Origin: Serpula lacrymans var. lacrymans S7.9
Taxonomy: Eukaryota > Basidiomycota > Agaricomycetes > Boletales > Serpulaceae
DNA: 64,000 nt
Direction of reading: 5' to 3'
Assembly (NCBI RefSeq): GCF_000218685.1
Contig: NW_006763293.1
Coordinates: 1,296,720-1,360,719, forward strand
This document shows, one piece after another, positions 1 through 12,052 of this stretch; the first letter of the stretch is position 1; each line of letters begins with the position of its first letter. The notes beneath the pieces are model-generated. The model was not told where the DNA came from, ran no database searches, and saw only the letters and a program-made list of their open reading frames with translations. A program made the translations under genes and the position numbers.

Positions 1-1001
1 TCCGGTGACGGACCGGGCCGCGCCGGTTGTTCACACTACGAGTTGACAGTGCGGAGGAGAGGGAAGATAAGATTTACGTCGACGTGTCGTGTGTCTGTCT
101 TTGTTTGGCTGCTTCCCAGCAGATCGGGGAGCGACGCCACGAATCGAGTCACTCGCCTTGGTTCTTTGGACGCCGTGGCGGATCGTCGAGCCAAAGGGCA
201 GGAAGCACCACAGAAGCACGCGACGAAACTAGCAGCGGCATCGCCTTTTTGGGCTAGTCACCGGCCTATCCCCTCCCGAAGCACGCAGTCGGCTTTCCTT
301 TCCGGGAACTGAACTGGATGGACCGGCCAATAACGCGCGGACAAGCGAGCTGGCAAGGACCCCGGAGGCGAGATCTGGGGATCTGAGGCAAGTGGAACGA
401 GCCGTCGCGGAGCCAATGAGAAATCAGGCGTTGGAGAGCACGCGAACAAGGATGGCCGCCGACGTCGCCATCGCTTGCGGATGAGCACATAGCAGCAGGA
501 TGATAGCAGCAGTGGGAACGCGGTGTTGCTGCAGAGCTGTGTGCTGGGACATGGAGAGTGGGCCAGAGGGGAGGCTGTTCGGGATCTGCAGATGCGTGGT
601 GGTGATTCACGATAAGTGACGCTGTGCGATAGCGGCCTGAAAGGGTTTGGGTCGAGCGACCTCGGCGCCGAGGCCAGGGCTGGGTCGGTTTGTTTATAGA
701 GATGGTGAATTTTAATAAATATAGGATATATAATTACGGCATTGATATTTAGCTGTGGATATGTTACCGAGCATGATTTCCGATTCCGGCCGCGGCTTGG
801 GAGATGCACCCTTGATTACGTACGGCGATGAGTGTATCTGGAATAGGCAGGTACGGCACCAAAAGTACCCTTGTCACGTAACTATTTTCGGTGTAAACCC
901 ATTTCTCCACCGCTCACCTCCCATTTTATACTTGACTCTCATTCTCTCATTTTCAGCTCAAGAGTCTCTCCCTCTCTCTCCCTTGCTCTCTCGGCTCCGC
1001 T
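1..1001. other. Upstream region of the HSF-domain gene, no gene seen
   Basis: I find no convincing coding exon here. The longest open frames, on both strands, start at non-ATG codons or overlap each other and give low-complexity, charge-rich peptides with no recognisable domain. From about 945 to 1000 the plus strand becomes a C/T-rich tract that ends at the ATG at 1002. Such tracts are common in core promoters and leaders of well-expressed fungal genes. I see no perfect heat-shock element (three alternating NGAAN units). Confidence 0.5.
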
Positions 1002-3139
1002 ATGGCTGACCTCTACCCCCCCTCCTCCTACCCCTCCCGCCAACAGCAGTATCCACGACACCACGACAACCAGTACCCCCAGCTCAACACAAATGCCCTC
1101 GTCTACGGCCAGCAGATCATCTCCAACGGCCACTCCAGCTCCAGCACAGGCAGCCCAACAGACGACTCCCCAGACCACCCAAAGTCCCCAGACCACCACC
1201 AGCCCCAGAAGACAGAGTCGAAACCACAGGCTACCTTCCTCACAAAGCTATACGCGTGCGTTGCCCTCTCCCCCCCGCTCTTGCTCCCCATTGACGCGTC
1301 TTTGCTCACTAAAGTCTCCTCGAACGCCCCGAAAATCACCACATGATTCGCTGGGATCCTGCTGGAGAACATATCATCGTCGAGCGCCCAGAACAGCTTG
1401 CCCTCCATGTCCTCCCCAGCATATACCGTCAATCGAGATTTGCCAGCTTCTCCCGGCAACTAAATGTCCGTGCTTCTCTTCCTTCGATCCTTCGCCTCAC
1501 TTAATCATCCTCTTTCTCTTGATACTATCCTCTTCTAGATTTATGGTTTCATGCGCAAGGTAAACCTCCGTAACGTAGATCCTGCCATAGATGACCCAGA
1601 CGCGAGCACCTGGTGTAAGCACTCCCGATCACCTTCATGCTCTCTTCATTCATCTTTCTTCTCACAGCCCATCCTACCCTCAACCGTCACTCTCCTCCAG
1701 AAGTCGTAGCAAACTTTAAACGCCGCGTTCCTCCTCGTCTCCCTAAACCCAGAAAACGTGATGCACAGGAGGCCCCTACCATCCCTCCTCCCCGTTCTGC
1801 CATCGGCATGGGCCCTGTCCCCCTCACCGTCCCATCCTCTGTCGGTCCTCCCTCCCACAAGGGCCTCTCACAAGGTGGACGCGCGCGTGGCTTCTCTGCC
1901 CCAGGCTCATTCACCCCTCTCAGTCAAGGTGGTGCTGCGGGCTGGGGCACGAGCTATCCCCGTTCCGCCTTGCCCCCTCTCACCGTGCCCTCTGATCCGC
2001 CCATGTCGCATCACAGCATGTACAACAACCACCACTCCCACTCCTTGCACCCCATCACCCCTACAGATGACTCCCCCACCACTGGCGGCTTCAACTCGAT
2101 GGGTGGGGGCTATTCCCAGCACTCCAACCGTGACATGATGGTGTCGTCCTCGCAATACCCCTACACGGAGCAGAACTGGTCGTTCTCGCCCGTGAGCAAT
2201 AGCAGCTCCTCGAGTCACTCGGGCAGCTTGTCTTCGCTGCTCAACCCAAGCAGCACCGGATACCCCGCTCGTCCTACCCCGACGATCAACACCTCTTATA
2301 CCTCGTCCTTCTCGGCTATGCCTATGCACAACGACCACAGCGCCTCGTCGCTTTCCCCCGACAGCCGGCCTACTACCGGCTACTCGATCTCGTCTGTCTC
2401 GTCGCTGCCGTACGACGACAATGCGCCATCGCAGCATCATATGCACCACGATTACTCGCGTCCCAACTCGAGTCATCACCGTCCGATCTCGCCCACGCGT
2501 CCGTCGTCGAGCAAGCCTGGCTACGTGAACGGTGGTTCCTTGAGCATCCGTCGCCCTCGCCGCCACAGCCAGGCCATGAGCCCATACCCAAGCCCATACG
2601 AGCAACACCCGTCTGAGCGTCCGTCGTCGTCGCCCCAGCCCTTGGACGAACACCAGGGTGGGATGCCACGTGTACGAAGCATGATCCAGTTGCCATCGGT
2701 GGATTCTTACGGCTTCAACCCCAGTCAAGCTGAGTTTGCGTATTCAGCTGTGCCTGGTGCGGTTGGCAGCACTGCGTCCATCGATTCGATGGATGGCCAT
2801 GGATGGCACCACGGAGGTCGGTCTGTGCGCCCGTCGACAAGTGGATCGTCTATCAGTGCCGCATCGCATACGTCGTCGTCGCAGGCGAACACGCCCCCTC
2901 TGGGAGACAGCTATGGTGGAGAGACGGACATTAATCGATGTGAGTAATCATTTCCTACATGACATTCTTTCGCTCGAACATGCCTTTTTTGCTTTTGTTC
3001 CCGCCCCATCCGCTCCTTTAGTGACCATGGCTCACAACTCGATTTACTGACCAGTCTCGTACCAGTCTCGCCCGACTTCGGCTTTGTCGCGATGAATGAA
3101 CACCTTCCCCATTATACAAAAGTGTCAGGTGAACTCTAG
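1002..3139 (+). CDS. HSF-type DNA-binding domain transcription factor
   Basis: A predicted nuclear transcription factor. Five exons (1002-1255, 1315-1465, 1539-1614, 1668-2939, 3066-3139) sum to 608 residues. The winged-helix HSF domain spans about residues 75-185. It has the family core SFSRQLNIYGFMRKVN and the WSHP element, followed by a basic FKRRVPPRLPKPRKR stretch. All three internal introns of the domain fall in phase with this reading. The remaining 400 residues are rich in Ser, Pro, His and Tyr and look disordered. I see no leucine-zipper HR-A/B oligomerisation region after the domain, so this is probably an Sfl1-like or lineage-specific HSF-domain regulator rather than canonical Hsf1. 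The last exon can begin after either of two AGs (3054 or 3065). The second gives a longer C-terminus and was chosen. The target genes cannot be read from the sequence. Confidence 0.85.
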
Positions 3140-5356
3140 ACGGCGAATACCCCTGCCCCTGCCCGTCGTGGTTCTTTCTTTGTGCTGTTATTTTTCATGC
3201 TCGATTTTATCGGTCTCATATATCCCCTCGTTCTCTGCGACGTATCTGGACAATTTTTTTTCTTTCCAATTTTGACTTGCTCTGCTGCTGTGATTCTGCC
3301 ATTGGAAAAAAAACGAAGGTTTATACCGAGACATTCGCTGATATTTGGAATTATTTTTTTACAAGTCTGCGTATTTTTCTTTCTCTTCACGTATGAAATG
3401 CCTCTGGTGCTTTGCATTGCTCTCGTTATACCGTGTATACCTCTTTACTTTTTTTTTTTTTTTCTGTGTTGCTTTTTTTTTCATTTCTCCACATCTCAAT
3501 TGTAATTTTTACCACTGTCATTGTTACCCAAAAATTTCAAGTTACCCCGTACGCGTTTTTGCGTTTGTTTCCATTTTGAAAGTATTTCTTCCATTTGAAG
3601 GCCACAGTCATTTCCCGTAATAATAGGCAAACTGGTACGAAATGCAAGACATAGGATATTCCCCTCCGCCTTGAATAGACTCTGTGAACCTGTCAACAGG
3701 TAAAAGGTTCCGTGGAATGGACTGTTTTTGTATAGATGAGTCGATGCCTGAATGGGACGAGCACGTGAGAGACGGAGAGGTGATGCGGTAGTCGAATTTA
3801 CTTTAAGAGAACACTCTGGACCGTCTGTTGTTGTTCCCAAAAAGCCTCAACACTCCCCCACACACGCACCGCACCGGTCACGACACACGCTCAGGCGTTT
3901 AGTCCAAACTCGGTCAATTTGATGCTCGTTAAACGAGCACGGCGTCCGAATATAATATTCATGGCATCATGATCCATATATTTCTTTTCATCACCCATTC
4001 ATTCAATAGGTTCAGATTTAGAAATCAACTCTTTGCATGGAAGTTTGCCGAGTTTTTGGGGTCACGGTGGTGTGACCTTGGGTTTCCCCCCCTTTGCAAA
4101 GTTCAACGTTGTTCAAGTCGGCTTCCCTTGATGTATTTTCAGCAAGCCCAATAGAGTTGTTAGAACTGGGAAGCAAACAGCGGCAAAGATTTCCCGGGGG
4201 GAGGAAGCGTCAACGCCCTTGTCGAATCCACAGTATCACAGTAATGGGAGCAAAATGATGTCGAGTCAAAAAACCCCTACCCCCAAAATAGGAAAACGAG
4301 CCCAAAAGCCCCCGTCGTCGGAACTCTTTCTATTTTCAGACTTACGAATCTGATCGATCGAGGGTTTCCTCCAATCAGAAGGTTGAGGAAAAAAGACTGA
4401 TCGGAGTGTGGGAGGGTGACCACGTGATGCTCAAGGATGGGATGGGGATTGGTTCAGGTCCGTGAGAAAGAAAGCAGGCAAGGAAACGAAAAAAGTGAAT
4501 CAAAAAAAGGTGTCTGGTGTGGCGAAAAAGGGAAGGTGGGGATCGGTACGGTGGGTAAAGGTCAGTAGAGATAAGCAACGAAAACGAGGACAATGGCCGT
4601 TGGACCGTGGTGGGAGAGTGACGGATATGGTGGATGGGGAGGTAAAGATAGACTTTGGGTGAGCAGAGAATGGACATTGGATGACGTTCGGGATAATAGA
4701 ATCCTAGTCTGGTGACGACGATAAGTAGATAGAGAGTATCGCCGCAACAGTCGTCTGATGGCAGTCCTCTTGATCGCGCTGGACCTCGTGCTGACGCAAA
4801 CCTGGGTGTGTGGACTAGTACAGTGCGAGTATATTTGTAGTGTATCTTTTACAGTTCTCGTACACATTCTTCTAAAGCAAGTCCGTCAAGAAACGTCAAC
4901 AGCCAACCGCACAAACGTCAACGCTCGAGTAGTTCTCTGACCTGATAATCCCCATCAGCAAAACTACAATCATCACCGATGATCAGCCAGAACTACTCAC
5001 GTCAACGTCAAACGACAAGGTACCGTCTCTCCCCCTCCAAAGACGAGCTCAGAGCAATCCGTACTTCGTCAGGGTGGAAACAAAACCATTAAAAAATATC
5101 ATGTCCAAGAGTCAAGAGAAAGAAGGATGACAAAAAAAAATGACGCCAAAAAAAGGAAATGTGTTTGCATATGTGAGAGAAAAAGGAAAGTGTCAAGAAT
5201 GAATGAGTGGATGCGTTCAGAGTCAAGCGAGAGAAAGTGCGAGGAAACAAAACAACGACGATATGAACAATATGATGTAACCGCTGATGCAAAGCAGCGG
5301 CAACCCCTGTATAGCCTACACAGCAATCAGGGTCCTTACCTATACAGACCTCCCTC
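3140..5356. other. 2.2-kb intergenic region between convergent genes
   Basis: It lies between the stop of the HSF-domain gene and the stop of the minus-strand TVP38 gene. From about 3180 to 3530 it is very T-rich (runs of 8-15 T), as expected for a 3' untranslated region with poly(A) signals. The rest holds A-rich and purine-rich tracts and short random frames. The only distinct element is a perfect 17-nt inverted repeat at 3923-3939. I see no domain-bearing ORF. Confidence 0.5.
3923..3939. repeat. Perfect short inverted repeat
   Basis: TGCTCGTT, one A, then AACGAGCA: an 8-bp perfect inverted repeat with a one-base centre. It lies about 780 bp after the HSF-domain stop. It could be a binding site for a dimeric regulator or a chance palindrome. 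The one-base loop makes an RNA hairpin unlikely. Confidence 0.5.
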
Positions 5357-6783
5357 CTACAACACAATACTTTCATCTCCCTCAAATTCCTTCGCAGTGT
5401 TCACGCAATTCATGGCACCAAGTCCCGCCTCTGCCATGTTATCGTTACCCGTAGGCACCCCAACAGCCTCACGCGATTCAGCCTCACCCTCACCCAGCAA
5501 GAAGGCCACCGTCTCCTCACCGCCACGTGCCTCCCCATAGTCCTCATCGTCATCGAGCTCAGAATCAACCGCACGTCGCGCTACGTAAGATAGATAGAGG
5601 AGGATCACGACGCACAATCCAATACCGACGATCGTCCACGTACGAGCCATCGCGTTGTCCTCTGCTTCGTCCTCAGGTGCGTCAGTATTCTTAAACGAGT
5701 GCATCGAAGCGCCGATACTCGTGTGTATGATCACCTTGAAGAGCGAGAGCGCGGTGCAGCCCGTGTATGTCTTGAGCGTCAGCGTTGGTGATGCGGCTAG
5801 GAGGCAATTCATCACGTTATACGGATACGGCGCGAGGCGAACGAGGAAGAGAAGAGACGGGCGACGTTCGATGGCACGTACGGCGCGACGGATCGAGTGT
5901 GTGCGGGCGAGCCATCGGGTGATGGCTCCTCGGATAAACGTGCGGGAGAGGATAAAGACGGTGACTGCGCCTGAGAGGGCGGCGAGATAGGATACGAGAG
6001 CACCTTTCCATGGCCCCCATGTATAGCCTGAGAGGGTGATCAGGGTGGAGTAGAGCGGAAGGGGGGCTAAGTTGGGAAGAAGTGTATTAGCGGAAAGGGC
6101 AGAGAGGAGGGTAGATGTGACGTACGAAAAGTGGTGAGAAAGATGAGGACGAAGAGGACGAGGTAGCCGAGGGAGTCGTCTGTACGCAGCCAATGAGATA
6201 GACTATCGAGACCTATTATGCGAATGGGAGAAAAGTAAGTAAAGACACGTGAGTGTGCGGATGAGTGGGAGGGGAAGAACTATAAATGCGCGTATAAAAG
6301 TAATAGGAAGTTCCTCGGAACGGGACGTTCGATCCGGTAAAAGGGATGTCTCGCGAAGAACGCACCATCGAAGACTTGGTCTTTCCAGAAAGCGATAGCA
6401 AGGACGAAAGCGAGGCTTGATGCGGCGTAAAGTATGATGGGTAGCCATGCCTTGAAGAGGTTGGCTATGCGGAGACCACGGGGTCGAACATAGCGCTGTG
6501 ACTGTCTGCGCGTGTGGGTGGGGAGTGGGAGGTGTGGTGAGTGTGTGGTGAATTGGGAGGAGAGGGATGGGGTCGTCGTTGTGGGTGGGCGGTGGTTGTG
6601 GATATCGCTGATGTGCTGCGGGTGGTTGATCGTGCTATGGGGCGATGATGATGAGAGTGGGAGGGAGACAAGGTCTGCGTGGGTTGGGTCTTTCTTCTCG
6701 TCCATCGGCGAGATATTGAGGAGGAAGTGGTTTTGTGTTTGAGTCGTCGTGGACGTCGACGAGATGGGGAGTGACAAGGGCAT
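5357..6783 (-). CDS. TVP38/TMEM64-family (VTT domain) membrane protein
   Basis: Three exons (6783-6366, 6212-6126, 6066-5357) sum to 404 residues. The N-terminal 115 residues are Ser/Thr/Pro/His-rich and cytosolic-looking. They are followed by a first membrane span and then the VTT (SNARE-associated Golgi) domain. Its hallmark FLTTFPPLPLYSTLITLSGY sits near residues 162-181, across the second splice junction. Later hydrophobic spans lie near residues 195-215 and 310-330, with an acidic tail after them. Fungal Tvp38 is a Tlg2-vesicle/Golgi membrane protein, and VTT proteins generally act in lipid scrambling and vesicle traffic. That role is taken from the family. The start at 6783 opens the frame of the low-complexity N-terminus. 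A further in-frame start upstream is possible. Confidence 0.85.
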
Positions 6784-8302
6784 GGCAGAGATGAGACCGA
6801 GGAGGAAGCGTCCGTTTGGATGGAGACCAGACGGAGAAAGAAAGAGAGCAGACCAGAGTATGTGAGAGAAAGAGAGAGAAAGAGACAGCGATGCGGGTAA
6901 ATGGATCGTCAACAAAAAACAGAAAGACAGATATGAGAGCAGTGACGAAAATGAATGAACAGGGGAGGCTATTTCCATATAAGGAAACTGTGTTTATTAT
7001 TGACCGCCATCCGCAGCAGCACATTCAGTTAGCCACATATCCTAGCACCACCTTTACCACACTCCTCCCCTCCCATCACACCACCGCAGCCCGCAGCCCT
7101 ATCCTCTCCTCGCCGTGCTCAACGACGACCAGCACACCTGTAGCGTACCAGTTCTCCACGTTCTTCTCCACGTTCAGGCATGCATACGCCACTGCCCAGA
7201 GTATAGGCACGAGGGCAGGGGTGGAGCACACGCTCTTACTCGACGTGGCCATAGCGCCCGTCGTCAACCATTTCCGCGCATATTTCAGATGCGGCTCCAA
7301 GCTCTGGTCAAACGTGTGTCGAGCCTAACGCCCGTTGGTATGAACACTGTATGAACGGAACATACCGACATTGTATCATCTTTCTTCACACACGCTCTTT
7401 ATCCACCTCATCAACATCTCACCATCATATCTCGTATCCTAGGCCTCTTATGTATACTTTCTACTTTGCTCGCACTGACACTCGCCTTGACCCATCGTGA
7501 TCAACCCGTTCGTTACCAGGGCTGCTGTCCTACACAACGCTCATCGACGATCATCATTGACACACGATCCTCCTCCTCGTCACGAGTCCTTCACGTTCAG
7601 CATCCACAACACCGATGTATCACCGTATCGTCTTGCTGTCTCTCGTCTCTCGGTACAGACGATCACCTGTAGTCAGCCACTTGCGCAGGAACTTTCTGAT
7701 ATTCTGTCCGCCACCAAACGGTTCTGATGCGTTCCACCGGCTATTCGTATAAAATGGCTCAAACCCATTCACCCGATTCGTCTCCTCTATCCGGGCTTTC
7801 CCAATCTGCGTCTTATCCGCGTAAGTTACAGTATCGTCGGTCTTGGGAGTTGCTGTTTAGGGCATATGGACTACTTGTGAGACGACCCAAGTTGGAGGGA
7901 GTTTGTCTGTTTTTGTAGATTAGCTGCCGTTATCACGATGCAGGGATACAAAGTGGATGCAACCGCGGTTATTAGTTTTACTATGTTCAACGCCACAGTA
8001 ATATGAACCAGCGGTTGCCTGCAGTGAAACCGTTCCAGTTTCTTTTCCTTGCCCTGCTAGCCTCATCGTTAATAAATCTAATCGTTATGTCATAAATTCA
8101 TTAGTGGCGTTTCGAACATTGAAACCACACTCACCGATTTGCCACTAAACCATATGTTTCGACGTCTCATCAAGTAGACATCGCTTATCCGCATTGAGTG
8201 CGCTTGTCAGTGGCGATAAACAAGCAAATATACAAAGTCGCGTCCAGTGCTGCGGGCACCTTGCCAATTACGACCAACGGCAGAAAGAAAAGAAAAAAAG
8301 AT
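6784..8302. other. Intergenic region with unresolved small ORFs
   Basis: No confident gene. Two candidates deserve mention. On the minus strand, an open stretch of about 80 codons ends at 7076. It follows an acceptor-like AG near 7328 and could be the last exon of a small gene whose previous exon lies near 7420-7500 (donor GTGAGA). On the plus strand, 7497-7727 is open and protein-like but has no ATG. Neither matches a family I recognise, and the plus and minus readings overlap, so at most one can be real. Transcripts would decide. Confidence 0.3.
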
Positions 8303-8793
8303 ATGATGAGACATCGCATCCTCTCCCGCCTCTCCACCCGGTCCTATTCCCAATCACACGATGCCCCACCACCACCACGGTCTCGCCATGCACAATGGTA
8401 CGCCGAGATGGTGCCAGGCATGATCCCAGTAGCCATTCTTGGCTCAGCCGTCTACCTCGTACGTCTCTCACTCGCCACATACACGAATCCGTTTTAACAT
8501 CCTACTAACCACTAACTATAACGAAAAACAAACAGGGCCTCAGACTCCTGCAATCCGACCTCGCACACGAAAAAGACCTCGAGGACGCACAAGCACACAT
8601 CCACGAGCTCGAGCACAAAGTCGACGCCCTCCAAGCCGCCCGTCGCACCATCGCCAGCACCGGCAGCGCGAGCCCACCCGAGCACGGCACGACGGTGGAC
8701 CGGGCGGATGACGGGATGCAGAGTCGTGGCGACGACGCACCGGGGCGCCCGAATTCGCGGGGATGGACGGCGTGGTTCTCCAGCTCGCGATGA
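8303..8793 (+). CDS. Small mitochondrial single-span membrane protein (hypothetical)
   Basis: Two exons (8303-8458, 8536-8793) give 137 residues. The start MMRHRILSRLSTRSYSQ is a typical mitochondrial presequence (Arg/Ser-rich, no acids). It is followed by a conserved-looking WYAEMVPGMIPVAILGSAVY segment that forms one membrane span across the splice junction. A charged coiled-coil helix (about residues 60-90) rich in Glu, His and Leu follows, and the tail is hydrophilic. I recognise this only as a common fungal hypothetical protein of the inner mitochondrial membrane type; no enzymatic motif is present. The intron donor GTACGT and acceptor ACAG are clear. Either of the two adjacent ATGs at 8303 and 8306 could be used. 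Confidence 0.75.
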
Positions 8794-9472
8794 CCGCGTG
8801 CGTGCAGCGCCACGGAGGAAAACCACGACAGTATACGACACTCTGCACATGTTGGACTGCATCTAGGTACCGGGTGTCCCTTCTCTCACTTTCCGGCGAA
8901 GGCCTTCTAAAGTTCTTGTCGTCTTCGCATCCTCCGTACTTACTTGGAAGGGGTGAAGTCGTGCGGGCGGACGCCGTCAGAAGAAGAAGATGAAGAAGGG
9001 AGGTCCAAGTGTTCGCGGTGTTCGTTCGGGGTATTAAGCATGGCGTGGTGGATGTTGCAGTGTGCCTTGTTATACTAATATTATTTTCGAGTTGCTTTAC
9101 CCACCAAAATCTACTGTGCCTTCCTGCATTTGATTGATTGATAAAATCACACTACTTATGCGCGCATCCGACATAAGGACAGACTCGGCGAGACGTCTAT
9201 GATATTTTAGCATATAACTTGTAGAAGCCATCACTAAGTACAGCCTTCTAACAAAGCAGAACGAAACATGAGCAGCAAAGGATATCGACCCAAAAGGCCT
9301 CAGATGAGTTTGAACTAGAAGGAGAAAAGATAACTAGAACTAGACACGGGAAATAACTAAAAGATCCAGCAAATGGGCATGTAGCGTGAGGCTAAATGAC
9401 CGCCCGAGCAGAGCTACTAGCGGGCAAATATCAAAGGTCGAAGGTCGAGAGTGAAACGAGCGAAGATACAGA
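8794..9472. other. Intergenic region, no gene seen
   Basis: It lies between the stops of two convergent genes (the mitochondrial protein and PEX11). Only short random frames are visible. The sequence turns A/T-rich after about 9060, as expected for overlapping 3' untranslated regions. I see no structured element. Confidence 0.5.
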
Positions 9473-11774
9473 TCAGTTACTGAGTGCTTTCACCAGCGTC
9501 GTCTTGTGTTTGTCGAAGAGCTTGGCAGAGCTGTGGGTTCAAAGTGCAGTCGTCAGCCAACAGTCCACCACGAGCATAGATCGAGACCGAGAATGGAAGG
9601 GAGAGAATGATAGGTGTGGACAAAAGAAACGATAGCAATCATATGGGGAAGGGAGGCGGGAGAAAACAAGGTAGGATGAGAGCGCTTGGGAGAAGCCGTA
9701 ACTTTACAGCCACAACGCAACATGGAAGGAGAATAAAACGAAACAGCGCAACGCAAAAATATAATGAACAGTTCCCGGGTTAGAGACCGAACAGCACAGC
9801 AAGCTTCATGGATCATCGCGGAAGAACAATAACAGTGCAAAAAAAGGATCTCCACCCTTGAATCTTAACAGACAAGAAACGCATATAACAGGAGAACAAT
9901 GATGACGACAGAGAAGAATCATTCGGAGAACCTGTTGCTTGCACAGCAGAAGGTAACGCAAAAAGCACGCCTCGAGACAGGAACGGCGAGCAAACTCAAA
10001 AATCCCAGGAAGGAGCTTAAGGAAATGAAGAGGAAGGGCGTGGCTCAAAACCAAGAAAGGTAAAACGAGACCGTAATGAGAATGGAATGCAGATCTGACA
10101 TGCGGAAGGAATCGGAAGATGCAAGAGTGCAGCAAGCACAAATGCAAGGATGGCTACAAAAAGCAGCGACCTGTCCAAACTTTGAACAAGGCACATAGCC
10201 ACGCATTGAACAGGCACGCGTGGGGCATATCGAAGAAGCCATACGAGAAGCCCAGTAGCAACACCATCATACCCACTCCACCCAGAAATGGAAACCAAAA
10301 ACAAAGACACGTACCTGAGAATAGCAGCCGCAAGTCCCGCGAATGGTTTGATCACTCCACTGAACCGTTGGATCCTGAATATATCGTAGGCTATGGAGAA
10401 AAAGGTTGATAAGTATAAGTAGGTCGACGAACAATACGAAGCAAGTTTAAGGTCGTGGGAGTAAGCTGGTTGGATATGGATGTGTGAAGCAAAGAGATGA
10501 TTCAGAGAGACGCACAAACGAAGATAAGATCCATAGCCAGCTTCGCACGAGATACCTGTAACCAGTAGCTCTTGCTCTGTAGTCTTGCTAGTTCCTTTCC
10601 ATCTAGCTTTGAGGCTGTAGGTTTTGACTTGGCGGTGGCACCAGCCATAGACTCCTTATACATGCGTGACTCCACTAAAACAAACGCACGCAGTTTCTGT
10701 CAACAAACTCCGTAAAATCACGTGCAAAGTAGAAAATCAACCTTCGGTCTGCATATTGTCCACGATATTTCGTTCTACGCCATTTTCGACAAGACCCACT
10801 AGTGTACCGAGGAACCAACACCAGTCTGAAAATCGTGCTGCTCGTTCGCCAGCGCGTTTTCCAATAAGCCCGAGCCTAGAGAACGTGTACATATCGTCTG
10901 ACAGCCCGTTGACAAGCTCGAGGAGGACGGGTGGAGGCGCACTAAGAAGTGCTTGAAGGAAAGGTTTGGCATTGTCGAGCTTGCTTGGAGGGTGGGGTGG
11001 GATGATAGCGGATTGGGAGAGTGCCGCATGGTGTTCTGCGGAGAAAGGTACAGATTGCTGTGCCATTATGGTGGAGAGAGGCGCTAGCCAGTTGAACAGA
11101 ATGAGTGTTTTCCTATGTAATAAAATGATCTTAGAATAGCTTGGTTAGAGGAGGCAACCAGAGGCCATCACCTCGTGAATGATAGCCCACCCCGAGCACT
11201 CTCGAGTCGTCTAACAAGCTCGACCTCCCATGGTGGCCTTGTGGATCCAAGTTTGCGGAAAAGCCGACTGGCAACGAGCGACGTATGAAAGACGAGATAC
11301 ACACGTATTGAATACTGTATTATTTTCTATAACACATATCTACATCAGCCAAACGAAAAGAGAAGGATAAAGAATAGAATGACATACGAAAGCCTTATCC
11401 CGCCCATTGCTCGTGACCAGCATCTCCCGCCACACGTCATGCGTGTGCACTTTCTTCTCTGCCTCCTGGACCTTCACATCCTCTTCATTAAGCTCTGAGC
11501 CATCCTCATCATCATCGTGCTGCTGCTGTTCGATCGTCTGCTGTGATCCATCACTTTTCTCGTCGTATACACTCGCACTGCCGTAAGTCTGTGAGTGGGA
11601 GTGGGAGTGTATATGAGATGCAGATGATACGTGTGAGGCGCGTGGGGTGCGTGGTGGGTGCGAGGAAAGGGGATTCATCTGGAACGAACTGGTATCGAAC
11701 GATGGGTTGTAGAATGGCCCGTCGTGCCCGGACTCGGACGTGTGTTCCAAGTGAGGAAAAGGCAGAGACGACAT
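9473..11774 (-). CDS. PEX11: Peroxisomal biogenesis factor 11 (PEX11)
   Basis: Six exons (11774-11388, 11326-11172, 11112-10742, 10674-10516, 10390-10315, 9530-9473) sum to 401 residues. Pex11 proteins sit in the peroxisomal membrane, bend and elongate it before division, and influence metabolite exchange. An acidic, Ser/His-rich N-terminal extension of about 115 residues precedes the family start (REMLVTSNGRDKAFKIIQYS). The internal membrane-proximal segment ARFSDWCWFLGTLVGLVENG and the C-terminal GVIKPFAGLAAAILSSAKLF follow. The last intron is 784 nt, far longer than any other here. The terminal exon of 58 nt completes the conserved AILSSAKL end, which is why I accept it. The gene shares a 278-bp promoter region with the divergent dynein light-chain gene. 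Confidence 0.9.
9531..10314 (-). other. Unusually long terminal intron of PEX11
   Basis: The donor is GTACGT (first base 10314) and the acceptor CACAG ends at 9531. The intron is 784 nt, against 45-116 nt for most introns in this window. It contains open stretches on the minus strand that do not resemble proteins. I did not recognise a snoRNA box pair or a repeat inside it. Confidence 0.75.
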
Positions 11775-12052
11775 GATGAACGAGAATTCAACACTTCTGA
11801 GCTTTGTAAAATGGAGTTGAGCTTATATTTTTTGCCTTATTCTTTTGGGTTTCGACGAAGTGTGTGTGCGCTCGCTCGGAAGCGCAGGGACAGAAGCGCT
11901 TGCCAGTGAACCAAATACAGCCAAAACAAAGAAGGGCAGACAGAAGCGCGTCTTTACATACAGAAAAATCAAACAGCCTTGCGATAATTGCACGCTGCAA
12001 TTCCAGACCCTCTCGAGTCTAATCCCACATACAGAATATACACCCTATCCTC

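Noticed and set aside
258..809. 183-codon minus frame near the window start
   Set aside because: Low-complexity composition with no family features or splice partner. It more likely belongs to noncoding upstream DNA.
1907..2728. 273-codon minus-strand frame opposite the HSF-domain gene
   Set aside because: It is a mirror of the Ser/Pro/His-rich coding exon. It is Arg/Val/Gly-rich with no domain, and the plus strand is the clear gene.
10017..10517. 166-codon minus frame that looks like a membrane protein
   Set aside because: It contains PEX11 exon 5 and then reads on into the long PEX11 intron. The hydrophobic part is intronic.
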